A program made the position numbers and the translations under genes. The notes under the pieces were generated by a model, which ran no database searches, had not been told where the DNA came from, and saw nothing but the letters and a program-made list of their open reading frames with translations. Shown here in pieces: positions 35,177-44,175 of a DNA stretch of 64,000 nucleotides. Every line of letters starts with the position of its first letter. The stretch's first letter is position 1. Source of the stretch: Sphaerospermopsis sp. SIO1G1 (GTDB lineage Bacteria; Cyanobacteriota; Cyanobacteriia; Cyanobacteriales; Nostocaceae); the NCBI GenBank assembly GCA_010672785.1, contig JAAHFX010000004.1:376429-440428 (forward strand). The letters run 5' to 3'.

Positions 35177-36793
35177 CTAATCTATGTTAGGTTGTATTCC
35201 TTGACCAAGAACTTTAATTTCTGTATCAGGATAATAAAACTGGAGAATTTTAGCACTTGACCAACCTAGTCTAGCAAGGTTTTGAGCGCCAGTTTGACTT
35301 AAACCCACTCCATGTCCTAACCCTCCACCCACAAAAGCGTATCCCCATATTTTTGGTGTTCCTTTGTTGAGAGGTTGGAGATAAAAGAGGGTACTACGGG
35401 GTGCGGCAAAAGCACTACGAATTTCATCTTTTTCTAAGGTGAAAGTACCAATATCAGTCTTGATAGCCATTTCTAAAATTCTGCCACTTTCGCTACGTTT
35501 GGTAATAGCCATAGCTTCAAGAGATTTAAATTTGGCATATGGGTTCTTTGTAGCCCGTAAGAACTTTTGCAAGTGCCAAGTAATGTCTTCTACACTGGTT
35601 TCTTTATTCCAACGAAATATATTCCATGTACTTTCATTAAATCCTTGTTTGAGGGAAATAAAATCCCGGAAATTCTGTTCGTTGGCTAAACTCTTTGCAG
35701 ACAAGTCCCAAATATTTTCCGCTGTATCCACCACTGGACGCAAATAAGGGCGATCCTCTCCATTCCAGACATCACTAAAGAAGGCTGTCACTCCACCAGT
35801 GGTAGAAGAATACAAAGCATCTACTAGTTCATTATTGTAGGTCAACACCATACCCCGTGTTGCAGCGATCGCTTGATCGGTAGTCTTAGCTGCCCCATTT
35901 AAACCTTGATAAACTTGGCAATGTGTTGTTGCACACAATTGATAATTATCAACAGCAAATCTACGAACATTACGTAGAGCATAGGTACGAGCGATAATTG
36001 CTTGAGCTTCTAGGGATGCTCCTGGAGCTTTTGTTCCAATTTCATAGGGAACAACTCCTCGTAGATAGGTTTCTAAAGGTACATTATTAATCAGGGAATA
36101 AGTGCCGTAAGCATTAGGCTGTAAATTTAAGTTTCCCGCGTAAAGACGATTTCTACTAGCTTTTTCGCTGTCATTAACGCGAACTAAATTTTTGGTTGTG
36201 GTAATTTTTAAGTTATTGTCACTGTAACGCTGACCGTTAACTACCCAACTTACCCGTGGCACTTGCTCAAGAATTTGGGTATCTAAATATGGTGATTTAT
36301 ATGGTGATTTTCGAGCCGATGCTTCTATGCTATTGAGTAGTAAGCGCCGTAATAAAGGACTGTTATAAACTTCTCGTTTCGCCCATACCTGCCAACCATC
36401 TGGTTGGGCAACTTCTACTTCTATTCCCTGAGAACGCCAGTTTCTAGCATCATCTTCTGCGGTTTCAAAAGTACGGAAATCTCCTAAAACTAATACCTCT
36501 TGCACTTTTGGTTGAGGTAGAGTTTCCATAACTGTTTCCAACTCCAGCGGGTTAGCAGTCACCAGAGTTTTTGGTTTATCGTCCACTGCAAATTCTAACT
36601 TCAAGCGATCGCCTGAAGTTGGTGTCAGCTTGAGTTTATCTGTCTTTGTGTCTCCAAATCTCTGAATAATACCAATTTTTAGCTTTAAATCTGCATCTGC
36701 ATGACTTTCCATAGGGCTGGATGCAGCAGCTAACCCTATCAAGCAGAAGGTTGTAGCTAATTTGAAGGAAGGACGACAGAAAAATACTTTCAT
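35177..36793 (-). CDS. SpoIID/LytB-domain protein, exported
   Basis: I start it at the ATG at 36793 (MKVFFCRPSFKLATTFCLIG), because the signal peptide begins there; the open frame upstream is longer but has no export sense. About 538 residues. The C-terminal half has the SpoIID pattern: LETYLRGVVPYEIG, LEAQAIIARTYALRN, ATTHCQVYQG, AIAATRGMVLTYN, YSSTTGGVTA and GVGLSQTGAQNLA. SpoIID is a lytic transglycosylase acting on denuded peptidoglycan glycan strands; cyanobacterial members are envelope proteins of unclear role. The N-terminal region (40-200) contains an SPOR-like VLVLGDFRTFETAEDD segment. Confidence 0.85.
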   Translation of the reverse strand: MKVFFCRPSFKLATTFCLIGLAAASSPMESHADADLKLKIGIIQRFGDTKTDKLKLTPTSGDRLKLEFAVDDKPKTLVTANPLELETVMETLPQPKVQEVLVLGDFRTFETAEDDARNWRSQGIEVEVAQPDGWQVWAKREVYNSPLLRRLLLNSIEASARKSPYKSPYLDTQILEQVPRVSWVVNGQRYSDNNLKITTTKNLVRVNDSEKASRNRLYAGNLNLQPNAYGTYSLINNVPLETYLRGVVPYEIGTKAPGASLEAQAIIARTYALRNVRRFAVDNYQLCATTHCQVYQGLNGAAKTTDQAIAATRGMVLTYNNELVDALYSSTTGGVTAFFSDVWNGEDRPYLRPVVDTAENIWDLSAKSLANEQNFRDFISLKQGFNESTWNIFRWNKETSVEDITWHLQKFLRATKNPYAKFKSLEAMAITKRSESGRILEMAIKTDIGTFTLEKDEIRSAFAAPRSTLFYLQPLNKGTPKIWGYAFVGGGLGHGVGLSQTGAQNLARLGWSSAKILQFYYPDTEIKVLGQGIQPNID

Positions 36794-36893
36794 AAAAATT
36801 ATACTTTTCTCCCACACTGAGGCTTTTGAATAAATTTTAACTGGTTGTGTAGCGTTATATTGATATTGAGGATGCCATCCTATCATATCATTT

Positions 36894-37006
36894 GTCAGTT
36901 ATCAGTTATCAGTTGTCAGTTATCACTGTTTACTGTTTACTGTTTACTGTTCCCTGTTCACTGTTCACTGTTCACTGTTCCCTGTTCCCTGTTCCCTGTT
37001 CACTGT
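36894..37006. repeat. Short tandem repeats (CAGTTAT / CTGTTTA heptamers)
   Basis: Runs of TCAGTTA change into TACTGTT and CACTGTTCCCTGTT units. This is the heptanucleotide STRR type common in Nostocales. The block abuts the coding remnant of a sulfiredoxin gene and seems to have replaced its first codons. Confidence 0.85.
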
Positions 37007-37216
37007 CAGAATGATCCCCAGAAAGTCCAAGAGTTGATGAAATCAATTGCAGAAATTGGACAACAAGAACCAATAGATGTTCTGGAAGTAGAAGGAAGAT
37101 ACTATAGTTTTTCTGGTTGTCATCGCTATGAAGCTTGTCAAAATTTAGGTCAACAAACTATTTTAGCTAGAATCAGAAAAGCTCTCCCTAGTGTTTTGAA
37201 AATGCACTTAGCATAA
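37007..37216 (+). pseudogene. srx: Sulfiredoxin gene, 5' end lost to tandem repeats
   Basis: From 37007 the sequence encodes QNDPQKVQELMKSIAEIGQQ, EPIDVLEVEGRYYSFSGCHR (the FSGCHR catalytic motif of sulfiredoxin, which reduces hyperoxidised peroxiredoxin using ATP) and ends in KALPSVLKMHLA. About 69 residues remain of a usual 85-90. The normal start with the first strand and its upstream region are missing; the frame runs back instead through the heptamer repeats. A start at an internal Met (nucleotide 37036) would lose part of the fold. Probably inactive, or translated as a fusion with repeat-coded residues. Confidence 0.7.
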
Positions 37217-37377
37217 ATATAAACATAGCCATTTACAAAATAGGAAAAACAAAATTTATATTCAAAGATGGCTTTATGGTATTTGCTATCTTCATTCAAT
37301 TCCCAGTCGGTAGTAAGGAATAGAGAAAATAGCAAATCTTTTGTATTAATATTAAAAGCTCTGCCTAATTTCTGATA

Positions 37378-37473
37378 TAGGACTTACGCAGAGTTTACTT
37401 ACGGAAGAATAAACCACGAAGGACACGAAGAAAACGAAGATAAGAGGGGTGGATAGATATTTCGCGTGAGTCA
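37378..37473. mobile_element. MITE-like element (family A)
   Basis: It begins TAGGACTTACGCA and ends in a decayed copy of the opposite arm (CGCGTGAGTCAT). The core contains ACCACGAAGGACACGAAG, as at 42503 and 8137. The rest of 37217-37641 shows no gene. Confidence 0.65.
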
Positions 37474-37641
37474 TCATAGATTCAGGACAATAGAATTTTT
37501 TAGTCTACATTTTGCATATTAGTTACTGAATAACCAAAAAAATGCAAGTATATAAAAAAGAGTTTTATATATTGGCAAGTGGATGTTCAGAAAATAATGT
37601 ATAATTAACCAAAAAATCTATACATAATACTCCCTAAATAT

Positions 37642-38316
37642 ATGATTAATGAAGACCTCACCTCAAAATTAAAGAACTTAATGCAGAAAGTTGGCATTAC
37701 TAATTTTAAAAATCTCAGTTTTACTGCTGGTATTTCCGAGAGTCAAATTCTCGGTTTGCGAAGAGGAAAACTCAAACAAATGAAGGTAGAGATATTATTA
37801 AAAATAGCCGAAGCTTTAGAAATATCATTAAATGAATTAATTACAACTTTCTCCGATGTAAATATTGATAACTATCATGATAGTTTACCAAAGAATCAGC
37901 ACAATTTAGATAATCATACCAATCAAGAAGTAGCTGAATTAAAAAAAGAATATGAAAGAGTAAATATTAAATTAGAACAGCAACAAGAAATTTTACAGCA
38001 AGAATTTCAACAATCTAGTTTACAAATTTTAGAATCTTTATTGTTGTTTTGGCCAACAGCAGCACAAAAAGCCAAAGATAACCCCCAATTACCAGCAGTG
38101 AAAATACTTGCTTTAGTGCAAAAGCCGTTAGATCAACTATTACAAGCTTGGGGGGTAGAAACTATCGCTTCAGTGGGTGATGAAATCCCCTATAATCCTC
38201 AATTACACCAAATTTTACAGGGAAAGGCAGAAGTGGGCGAAATCGTAAAAGTGTGTTATGTTGGATACCGTCAAGGTGATAAGTTACTGTATCGAGCTAA
38301 AGTTAGTCCTAACTAG
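37642..38316 (+). CDS. XRE-type HTH protein with GrpE-like C-terminus
   Basis: A 224-residue protein. Residues 5-68 are a Cro/C1-type helix-turn-helix (LSFTAGISESQILGLRRGKL, then ILLKIAEALEISLNELI). A coiled-coil region (about 95-125) leads into a GrpE-like end: LDQLLQAWGVETIASVGDEI, LHQILQGKAEVGEIVKVCYV and GYRQGDKLLYRAKV. GrpE is the nucleotide-exchange factor of DnaK. Fusions of this kind are known in cyanobacteria as GrpE-family proteins of unknown role. It stands alone. Confidence 0.7.
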   Translation: MINEDLTSKLKNLMQKVGITNFKNLSFTAGISESQILGLRRGKLKQMKVEILLKIAEALEISLNELITTFSDVNIDNYHDSLPKNQHNLDNHTNQEVAELKKEYERVNIKLEQQQEILQQEFQQSSLQILESLLLFWPTAAQKAKDNPQLPAVKILALVQKPLDQLLQAWGVETIASVGDEIPYNPQLHQILQGKAEVGEIVKVCYVGYRQGDKLLYRAKVSPN

Positions 38317-38593
38317 AGCTAGCTCAATAAATTTGAAAACATTGCAGGAAAAGGATTTTCGGCTTGTTTTCTAAAAATGAGTGCAAGACTAGAGCAGCCA
38401 AAGTTCCAAAAACCTTGGACTTAATTTAGACTCCAACAGATGCAAAAAAGTTTTTCATTCTCTCCCTGCTCCCTGTCTCTTAGCCTTCATGGAAAAACTT
38501 TTTCCCCAAACCCTAACTAGTATCGTTTTGCAACTTATTAGAATGTTTGGTATATACTGGTTATATTTGATATCAATTTAGAGTAATCAACTT

Positions 38594-38920
38594 ATGAGTC
38601 AGCACGTAAAAGTTATTAAACTGAATGAAAACCTCAATGCTGAAACTTCCCCTAAATTCCAGCAAGAAGTTGCTCAGATTTTAGGAAGTGATGTAGAAAC
38701 TGTCTTGGTAGATTGTCAAAATATTACTTTTTTGGATAGTTCTGGCTTAGGCTCTTTAGTTTTAGCTTTCAAAACTCTACGGAATGCCAATATTGAAATG
38801 GTTCTCTGCTCTGTAAAAGAGGAAGTGAAAATGATATTTGAACTAACAAGCATGAGCGAAATAATTGACATCTTTCCCAATGAAAACGCTTTTCATGAAG
38901 GTGCGCTAGCAACCAACTAA
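38594..38920 (+). CDS. STAS-domain anti-anti-sigma factor
   Basis: A 108-residue single STAS domain. TVLVDCQNITFLDSSGLGSLVLAFKTL contains the phosphorylatable serine in DSSGLG. Such proteins (SpoIIAA/RsbV type) bind a kinase/anti-sigma factor when unphosphorylated. The gene runs towards, and overlaps by four bases, a response-regulator phosphatase gene on the other strand that would remove the phosphate. No anti-sigma kinase is adjacent. Confidence 0.88.
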   Translation: MSQHVKVIKLNENLNAETSPKFQQEVAQILGSDVETVLVDCQNITFLDSSGLGSLVLAFKTLRNANIEMVLCSVKEEVKMIFELTSMSEIIDIFPNENAFHEGALATN

Positions 38921-40053
38921 TAAAACTTAACTTGTAAAATAGATAAATCATCATCAAAAACATCTTTGGAGTTTAATTTGGTTAAATAGTTGAGAATATA
39001 ATCCAGTTGGTAATCTACAGAATTTTGTAAACTAACCAACAATTGGATAAAACCATTTAAACTCCAAAGACGGCCATCAGATTGAATAATTTCATAAGTA
39101 CCGTCACTGAAAATATAAAGATTACTAAGCGAGTTAATTTGGCAATATTCATCTACATACTTGCTATCTGGGAACATACCTACAGGTACACCTGGAGTTT
39201 TTAATAGTTTTGTTTCCGTGGTGTTGGGAGAATTGCCAGATATTAATACCCCTGGTGGATGTCCAGCACTTGCATAAACTAACTGACGAGTTTTTTGGTT
39301 GTAGACACCATACCAAATAGTGAAGTACTTATCATTTTGATAATTAATTTGAAAGGTGTTATTTAGAGCAGTTAAAACTTGACTTGGTTGATAATAATTA
39401 AGCCCTTTGAGCGCACGGGAACGCAACAAATTCAGAACAGAAACGGAAGGGAGAGTAGCTCTCAGTCCATGTCCAGCAGTATCTAATAGGTAAATTGCTA
39501 TATGATCACAATCTAGCCAATAATAATCAAAACAATCTCCACCCAATTGTCGGGAAGGAATAAAACGAGAATTAATACCCAGAGGTTCATTCATGGGTAA
39601 AGGTAGTAAAGATTTTACATATTCAGCGGCTTCTGCTAGTTCTGTTTCTAATAATAATTTTTGGGTCTGTAAATCTCGGTTGAGTTGATGAAGACGTAAT
39701 CCTGCTCTGACTCTGGCTTTTAATTCATTTTGTTCTATGGGTTTGGAAATAAAATCATCAGCACCAGCATCCAAACCTTTGACTCGGTCAGATACTGAAT
39801 CTAAAGAAGTTAATAAAATAAAAAATGTTGTTGATAACTGGGGATCTTTTTTAATGCGATCGCAAACTTCCAATCCATTTAAGCCAGGCATGATCCAATC
39901 ACAGATAATTAGAGCCGGCGGAGAAGTCAGAGCTTGTAAAATACCTTCTTTTCCATTGCTAGCAGTAATTACTTGATAACCCTGTTTTTCTAACATCCTT
40001 TTGAGCAGAATTTGGGTTGATAAATCATCATCAATTACTAGGATTTGAAACAT
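38917..40053 (-). CDS. Response regulator with SpoIIE/RsbU-type PP2C phosphatase
   Basis: A 378-residue protein. Residues 1-120 are a receiver domain (VIDDDLSTQ, phospho-acceptor Asp in LIICDWIMPG, Lys in FISKPIEQ). A helical coiled linker (125-150) leads to a PP2C-type SpoIIE phosphatase (RQLGGDCFDYYWLD, LLDTAGHGLRATLPS, ASAGHPPGVL, IFSDGTYE, DDDLSILQV). Signals received through the receiver would set the phosphatase activity on STAS proteins. The convergent STAS gene is the obvious candidate substrate. Confidence 0.9.
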   Translation of the reverse strand: MFQILVIDDDLSTQILLKRMLEKQGYQVITASNGKEGILQALTSPPALIICDWIMPGLNGLEVCDRIKKDPQLSTTFFILLTSLDSVSDRVKGLDAGADDFISKPIEQNELKARVRAGLRLHQLNRDLQTQKLLLETELAEAAEYVKSLLPLPMNEPLGINSRFIPSRQLGGDCFDYYWLDCDHIAIYLLDTAGHGLRATLPSVSVLNLLRSRALKGLNYYQPSQVLTALNNTFQINYQNDKYFTIWYGVYNQKTRQLVYASAGHPPGVLISGNSPNTTETKLLKTPGVPVGMFPDSKYVDEYCQINSLSNLYIFSDGTYEIIQSDGRLWSLNGFIQLLVSLQNSVDYQLDYILNYLTKLNSKDVFDDDLSILQVKFY

Positions 40054-40129
40054 AATAAACGGTGTACAAAATTAATTTTTTACCCCTAGTTTTCCTAGGA
40101 GAAATGAGTTGTAATCCTGTCAAAAATTA

Positions 40130-40897
40130 TTATAAAGATATTTGTGGATTAAGCCAAAATAAAATAATCTTTTTTAATTGATATAAATCCTTATATACCT
40201 CTTGTTTAAACCATTGACCAAAAGCATCTAGGGGAGTAAAAGAATTCCCTGGCTGCCATTTTATTTCTTGACCCAGTGGCGTAGTATGATTGCCGGATAA
40301 AGTTTGTATTGTCACCATCTCTGGAAAACGCTTTTGTAAAATTTTGGTTAAATTTGCAGATTGATCAAGATTATCGTCACGAAATTTAATCAGTAAGTTC
40401 CGCCGAATTTGATAATTTACTTGTACTAAGCGATCAGTTTCCTGGGGTGTAGGTGTAAATTCTATCGGTAGGGTAGAACTTAACTGTTCTACTAAAGGAA
40501 TGGCATCTTTGGCAGTATAGTTATTGAAGGAGATTAAAATATTACCAGCCCGTTGTACAGAAAAAAGACTACCAATGAGTAAGTGAAGTTTACAACCCAT
40601 ACTATGTCCCACGCCGTAAACTGGTAGGGAAAGCTTGCGTAATTCTCCTGAATCTTGTAAACGTTCTATTACACGTTCAAAGTTTATAAGTACGGACTCA
40701 GCAATGGCCTGATGATCTAAGGTATTAACAAAGGGTGTAGCAACTATAACATAGCCTCTAGCCGCTAACTCTTCCAATAGCCAACGGTAAGTCAGGTGAG
40801 GTGCAGTAGCGACAAAAGCACCCCCCAAGAAATGAATAATCCCAACAGGACGACGGGGAATAATCACCCAGTTTCCTCTAACTTCTTTCCAATCCAT
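40130..40897 (-). CDS. DUF1350 family alpha/beta-hydrolase-like protein
   Basis: A 255-residue protein conserved in cyanobacteria and plastids. It begins MDWKEVRGNWVIIPRRPVG, then IIHFLGGAFVATAPHLTYRWLLE, VIATPFVNTLDHQAI, and YGVGHSMGCKLHLLIGS, where GHSMG is a nucleophile-elbow-like motif. The fold is that of an alpha/beta hydrolase, but the substrate is unknown. It has no signal peptide. Confidence 0.8.
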   Translation of the reverse strand: MDWKEVRGNWVIIPRRPVGIIHFLGGAFVATAPHLTYRWLLEELAARGYVIVATPFVNTLDHQAIAESVLINFERVIERLQDSGELRKLSLPVYGVGHSMGCKLHLLIGSLFSVQRAGNILISFNNYTAKDAIPLVEQLSSTLPIEFTPTPQETDRLVQVNYQIRRNLLIKFRDDNLDQSANLTKILQKRFPEMVTIQTLSGNHTTPLGQEIKWQPGNSFTPLDAFGQWFKQEVYKDLYQLKKIILFWLNPQISL

Positions 40898-41082
40898 ATA
40901 AATTTGCTATTGATTCAGCTAGGCTTTTATTGTTGTTATGTTACTCTGATATTGAGTCGAGACTAAACTATAGAGCTAAAAATGCTGACTAGAGTTTTGT
41001 CTTCTCAAAATTATTAATATATAGTTGGTTTGAATAGATATTTGTACGTTAGCATACCTGATTAAAATTAAATTGGTACAGA

Positions 41083-41829
41083 TTACTCATTAAAATTGTA
41101 ACTCGTATTTTGACGCTGAGTTTGCAATCTTCCCATTTCATACTGAACATCTAAAGCAATTTGCAACGCCTCATTTAATATTCTGCCATGTTCAGTAGCT
41201 TGTTCTGTTACTTGCATAGAAGTGAGAGTAGCTAAGTTTTGAGAAAATAAATCAGAATTGCCTAAAATAAAGTTTTTGTTTTCCCGGAGAATTCTTTCTG
41301 TTTTTAAGGCCCTCACTAAGTCTAACCTGGTAATATTTAAAGCTTCTATCACTCTTGACCGATTTTGAATAGCTACTTCTGGGTTGCCTGCTGCTTCTAT
41401 TTGATCATTAATTTCTATAGCTTGAATTATCGCATTATATCGCTTTACATCGTTTAAAAGAACCTGTAAAGAGTTTGTCATTTTTTGATTAAGAAACCTA
41501 CTTTTAAGCCGCCAGATTAAATATAATAAACTTTGAGTTACACCCCCTGACCAAATACTCACCAAGATCAGTAACATAATGGGTGGTAGATCAATCCAGC
41601 TAAAAAATATGTTGAGGATCACATTTAACAAAATATATGCAACTATAACAGCGGAAATACTTATAAAAACTACTGTTGCGCCTTCAGAACCTTTGACTTT
41701 ATCAACCAATAACTTACGCCAAATATTTAGATATTTTGTTATAACAATTAACTCATTATTTACGGGTAGATTAGTTAAATTTTCTAATTCCTGTCCACTA
41801 ATTTTTAGTCCAACTAAATCATCACGCAC
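41083..41829 (-). CDS. Hypothetical membrane protein
   Basis: A 248-residue protein with two predicted membrane helices (about 53-75, VFISISAVIVAYILLNVIL, and 82-107) between a short N-terminal cytoplasmic part and a helical C-terminal domain of about 135 residues (VLLNDVKRYNAIIQAIEIND, then LDLVRALKTERILRENKN). I do not recognise the family. A coiled-coil tail suggests oligomer formation. It is a single gene. Confidence 0.6.
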   Translation of the reverse strand: MRDDLVGLKISGQELENLTNLPVNNELIVITKYLNIWRKLLVDKVKGSEGATVVFISISAVIVAYILLNVILNIFFSWIDLPPIMLLILVSIWSGGVTQSLLYLIWRLKSRFLNQKMTNSLQVLLNDVKRYNAIIQAIEINDQIEAAGNPEVAIQNRSRVIEALNITRLDLVRALKTERILRENKNFILGNSDLFSQNLATLTSMQVTEQATEHGRILNEALQIALDVQYEMGRLQTQRQNTSYNFNE

Positions 41830-42661
41830 AGTTTCCTAACCCTCAGCATCAATTGATTTACTCTAATATAGCAACGAAATTTAGAAAATGGGAGTTAGTT
41901 AAACAATTTTAGAACTAGGGACTTGAACTGTATTTTCTCCTGTATGGAACTTCCTAGTTTCATGGAGTACACATCAATTTATCGCCTGTTCTCCTTTCCC
42001 TAAAATTAAAAAACTTTGTACTTCACTAGTCAAGTAATTGCTATATTGAGAATCTACAAGTCTTTAAAATCAGACTCTAAAAGTCTTCCAACGTCCTCTA
42101 AGATTCATGATTTATCACCAATATTAGGAATCCAGTTTGATGATTAAAATTGTCTACAGGGGGAGAGAACAGGGAACAAACAAGAATAAATCAAGATATA
42201 CTGAGTGTTTTCACAAATTATATCAAATCCGTTATCATCGAAATGATATGTTTTCCTCACGTAGGGGCAAATCCCCCGTGGTTGCCCTAGAAATGATAAT
42301 ATATATTCACCACAGATATTGATATTAAACAAGAGGATATTCCAGAAATAATACCGATGCACCCGAAAACGATATTAAATATTATACTTATATGAAGTAT
42401 CTTTGATTTGAGAATCATTTTTTATTTTATTAATAAATGACCGATAATTATGACTGTTCAATTTATATTTGATTAAGTAAAAATAATTTAATCCAGTCAT
42501 AATTTACGCAGAGGTTACGGCAGAATGAACCACGAAGGACGTAAAGGACATGAAGATAAGAGAGTTGGAAAGATATTTTGCGTAAGTCCTAAAAGTAATA
42601 ATCTAAAGTTGAGTTGATCTACAAAGATTGCTATTCAAATACACTACCATAAGGAGTAACA
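41830..42661. other. Long intergenic region with one MITE
   Basis: 832 bases without a convincing gene. Short open frames on both strands at 42137-42362 have no homology I can see and no ribosome site. The only structured piece is the MITE listed at 42503-42591. CCCCGTGGTTGCCC near 42275 resembles other dispersed intergenic sequences. Confidence 0.5.
42503..42591. mobile_element. MITE-like element (family A)
   Basis: It begins TTTACGCAGAGGTTACGG and ends in TTTTGCGTAAGTCCTA, the complement of the family A left end. The core holds GAACCACGAAGGACGTAAAG and AAGATAAGAGAGTTGGAAAG, shared with 37378 and 8137. Confidence 0.7.
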
Positions 42662-42964
42662 ATGCCAACAATAATAATAGTTGTTATTTTAATCAATGTT
42701 TTAATTTCTATGGTATTTTTTTACATAGCTATACAGATATGGTTGCTAAAACAAAAGTTGATTGTAATCAAAGATATTTTAAATAGTTGTGCAGATGTGA
42801 TCAATGCAGCACTACATACAACTACGGTAAATATTTATACTGGGGAAGAGCAAATTTACAGCCTGAGACAACAACATCAAAACCTGCAACGGCAAATTCA
42901 CAAATTACGTCAGATTTTGAACTTAATTATCTTAGGAAGAAAGATTCTGCAAAAAGTAAATTAA
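42662..42964 (+). CDS. Small single-pass membrane protein
   Basis: A 100-residue protein: a hydrophobic N-terminal helix (IIIVVILINVLISMVFFYIA, about 4-23) and a charged, Gln-rich helical tail (LRQQHQNLQRQIHKLRQ) that could form a coiled coil. AAGGAG precedes the start by six bases, a good ribosome site. It is upstream of the YtxH-DUF948 pair, with a MITE between. The function is unknown, but the layout resembles small envelope-stress proteins. Confidence 0.65.
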   Translation: MPTIIIVVILINVLISMVFFYIAIQIWLLKQKLIVIKDILNSCADVINAALHTTTVNIYTGEEQIYSLRQQHQNLQRQIHKLRQILNLIILGRKILQKVN

Positions 42965-42965
42965 G

Positions 42966-43074
42966 TAGGGTTTGCTGAATAACTGATTAAATTAAGATTC
43001 CCAATCACCAGTCACCAGTCACCAGTCACCAATCACCACTCACCGCCACCAATAACTTTTTTAGCAAACCCCTA
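42966..43074. mobile_element. MITE-like element with internal tandem repeat (family B)
   Basis: TAGGGTTTGCT and AGCAAACCCCTA are terminal inverted repeats. The core contains a CCAGTCA/CCAATCA heptamer array. It shows one repeat class nested in another. Confidence 0.65.
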
Positions 43075-43142
43075 TTTAGGATAGGGAACTATTAACAGTG
43101 AATAAGTTGGGTAAAATAGCTGTAAAGAGGTGATTAATAAAG

Positions 43143-43499
43143 ATGTCTAATAATCGTTCTGGAATATTTATTGGCGGTGTAATGCTGGGAGCTACCATTG
43201 GAGCTTTAACAGGTTTACTTACCGCACCCCGTACAGGCCGTGAAACCCGTAAACTTTTAAAAAAATCCGCTGATGCTTTACCAGAGTTAGCAGAAGATAT
43301 ATCAACAAGTGTACAAATTCAAGCAGATCGTCTCTCTGCCAGTGCATTAGAAAATTGGGATGATACCCTAGAAAGATTACGGGAGGCGATCGCCGCTGGA
43401 GTAGTTGCAACTCAACGCGAAAACCAAGCCCTCAAAAGAAAAAATCCTGCCGACATAGAAAAGACGGATTCTCCGAATCAGAGTTTAGAACGCTCATAA
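43143..43499 (+). CDS. YtxH-domain protein
   Basis: A 118-residue protein with an N-terminal Gly-rich membrane helix (GIFIGGVMLGATIGALTGLLTAPRTGRETR) typical of YtxH, followed by a helical region. YtxH proteins are small general-stress membrane proteins. It is eleven bases from the DUF948-like gene downstream, and the two form an operon conserved in cyanobacteria. Confidence 0.82.
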   Translation: MSNNRSGIFIGGVMLGATIGALTGLLTAPRTGRETRKLLKKSADALPELAEDISTSVQIQADRLSASALENWDDTLERLREAIAAGVVATQRENQALKRKNPADIEKTDSPNQSLERS

Positions 43500-43510
43500 A
43501 TAACATAACC

Positions 43511-43969
43511 GTGATTGACCCTTTAATTTGGCTGGCAATGTCCTTAATTTTAGTCGCTCTGAGTTTAACAGCTATCCTAGTAGCGGCTATACCTACACTA
43601 CAGGAGTTAGCCCATGCAGCTCGTAGTGCTGAAAAATTATTTGATACTATCTCCAGGGAATTACCGTCTACTCTCCAGGCAATTCGTAGCACCAGTTTGG
43701 AAATTACTGATTTGAGTGATGATGTCAGTGAAAGTGTTAAAAGTGCTAATCAAGTAGTTAGGCAAGTGGATCAAAGTATAGATGTTGCCAAAAAACAAGC
43801 TCAAGATATTCAAATTAATACCCGTAGCCTGATTGTAGGTTTTAAAGCTGCTTGGAAAACTTTTGCACGACAAGCACCCATTCAACCTACTAATGAACAA
43901 TTGCCAATGAGTAATCAAACAGAATTAAAATTGTCAGAATCAGAAATTATGAGAAAGGAAAATAGGTAG
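43511..43969 (+). CDS. DUF948-like membrane protein
   Basis: A 152-residue protein starting at GTG. An N-terminal helix (LIWLAMSLILVALSLTAILVAAIP) is followed by a long amphipathic helix with LQAIRSTSLEITDLSDDVSE and VKSANQVVRQVDQSIDVAKK, the pattern of DUF948. Such proteins occur with YtxH. The role is structural or stress-related and not established. Confidence 0.78.
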   Translation: MIDPLIWLAMSLILVALSLTAILVAAIPTLQELAHAARSAEKLFDTISRELPSTLQAIRSTSLEITDLSDDVSESVKSANQVVRQVDQSIDVAKKQAQDIQINTRSLIVGFKAAWKTFARQAPIQPTNEQLPMSNQTELKLSESEIMRKENR

Positions 43970-44175
43970 TTTTTTTGAGTGGTGGGCTTCCTAACAGTAA
44001 GCTACTTACTTGGTGATCAGACAAAATCAAGTTAAATTCTCACTCTGAAAAAGTAACCTATTCCCCATTGTCTTAGATTAGAGTACAGTAAAGAAGTGTA
44101 ACGAAGTATCTCGGTTTTCGTACTTTTTAAAACAACTTGTTCACCTTTGTAGTTAATACTTGTATAAAAAATTCC

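Noticed and set aside
42137..42362. Overlapping short frames on both strands
   Set aside because: There is no start context, no domain and opposite-strand overlap in an AT-rich spacer; chance frames are more likely.
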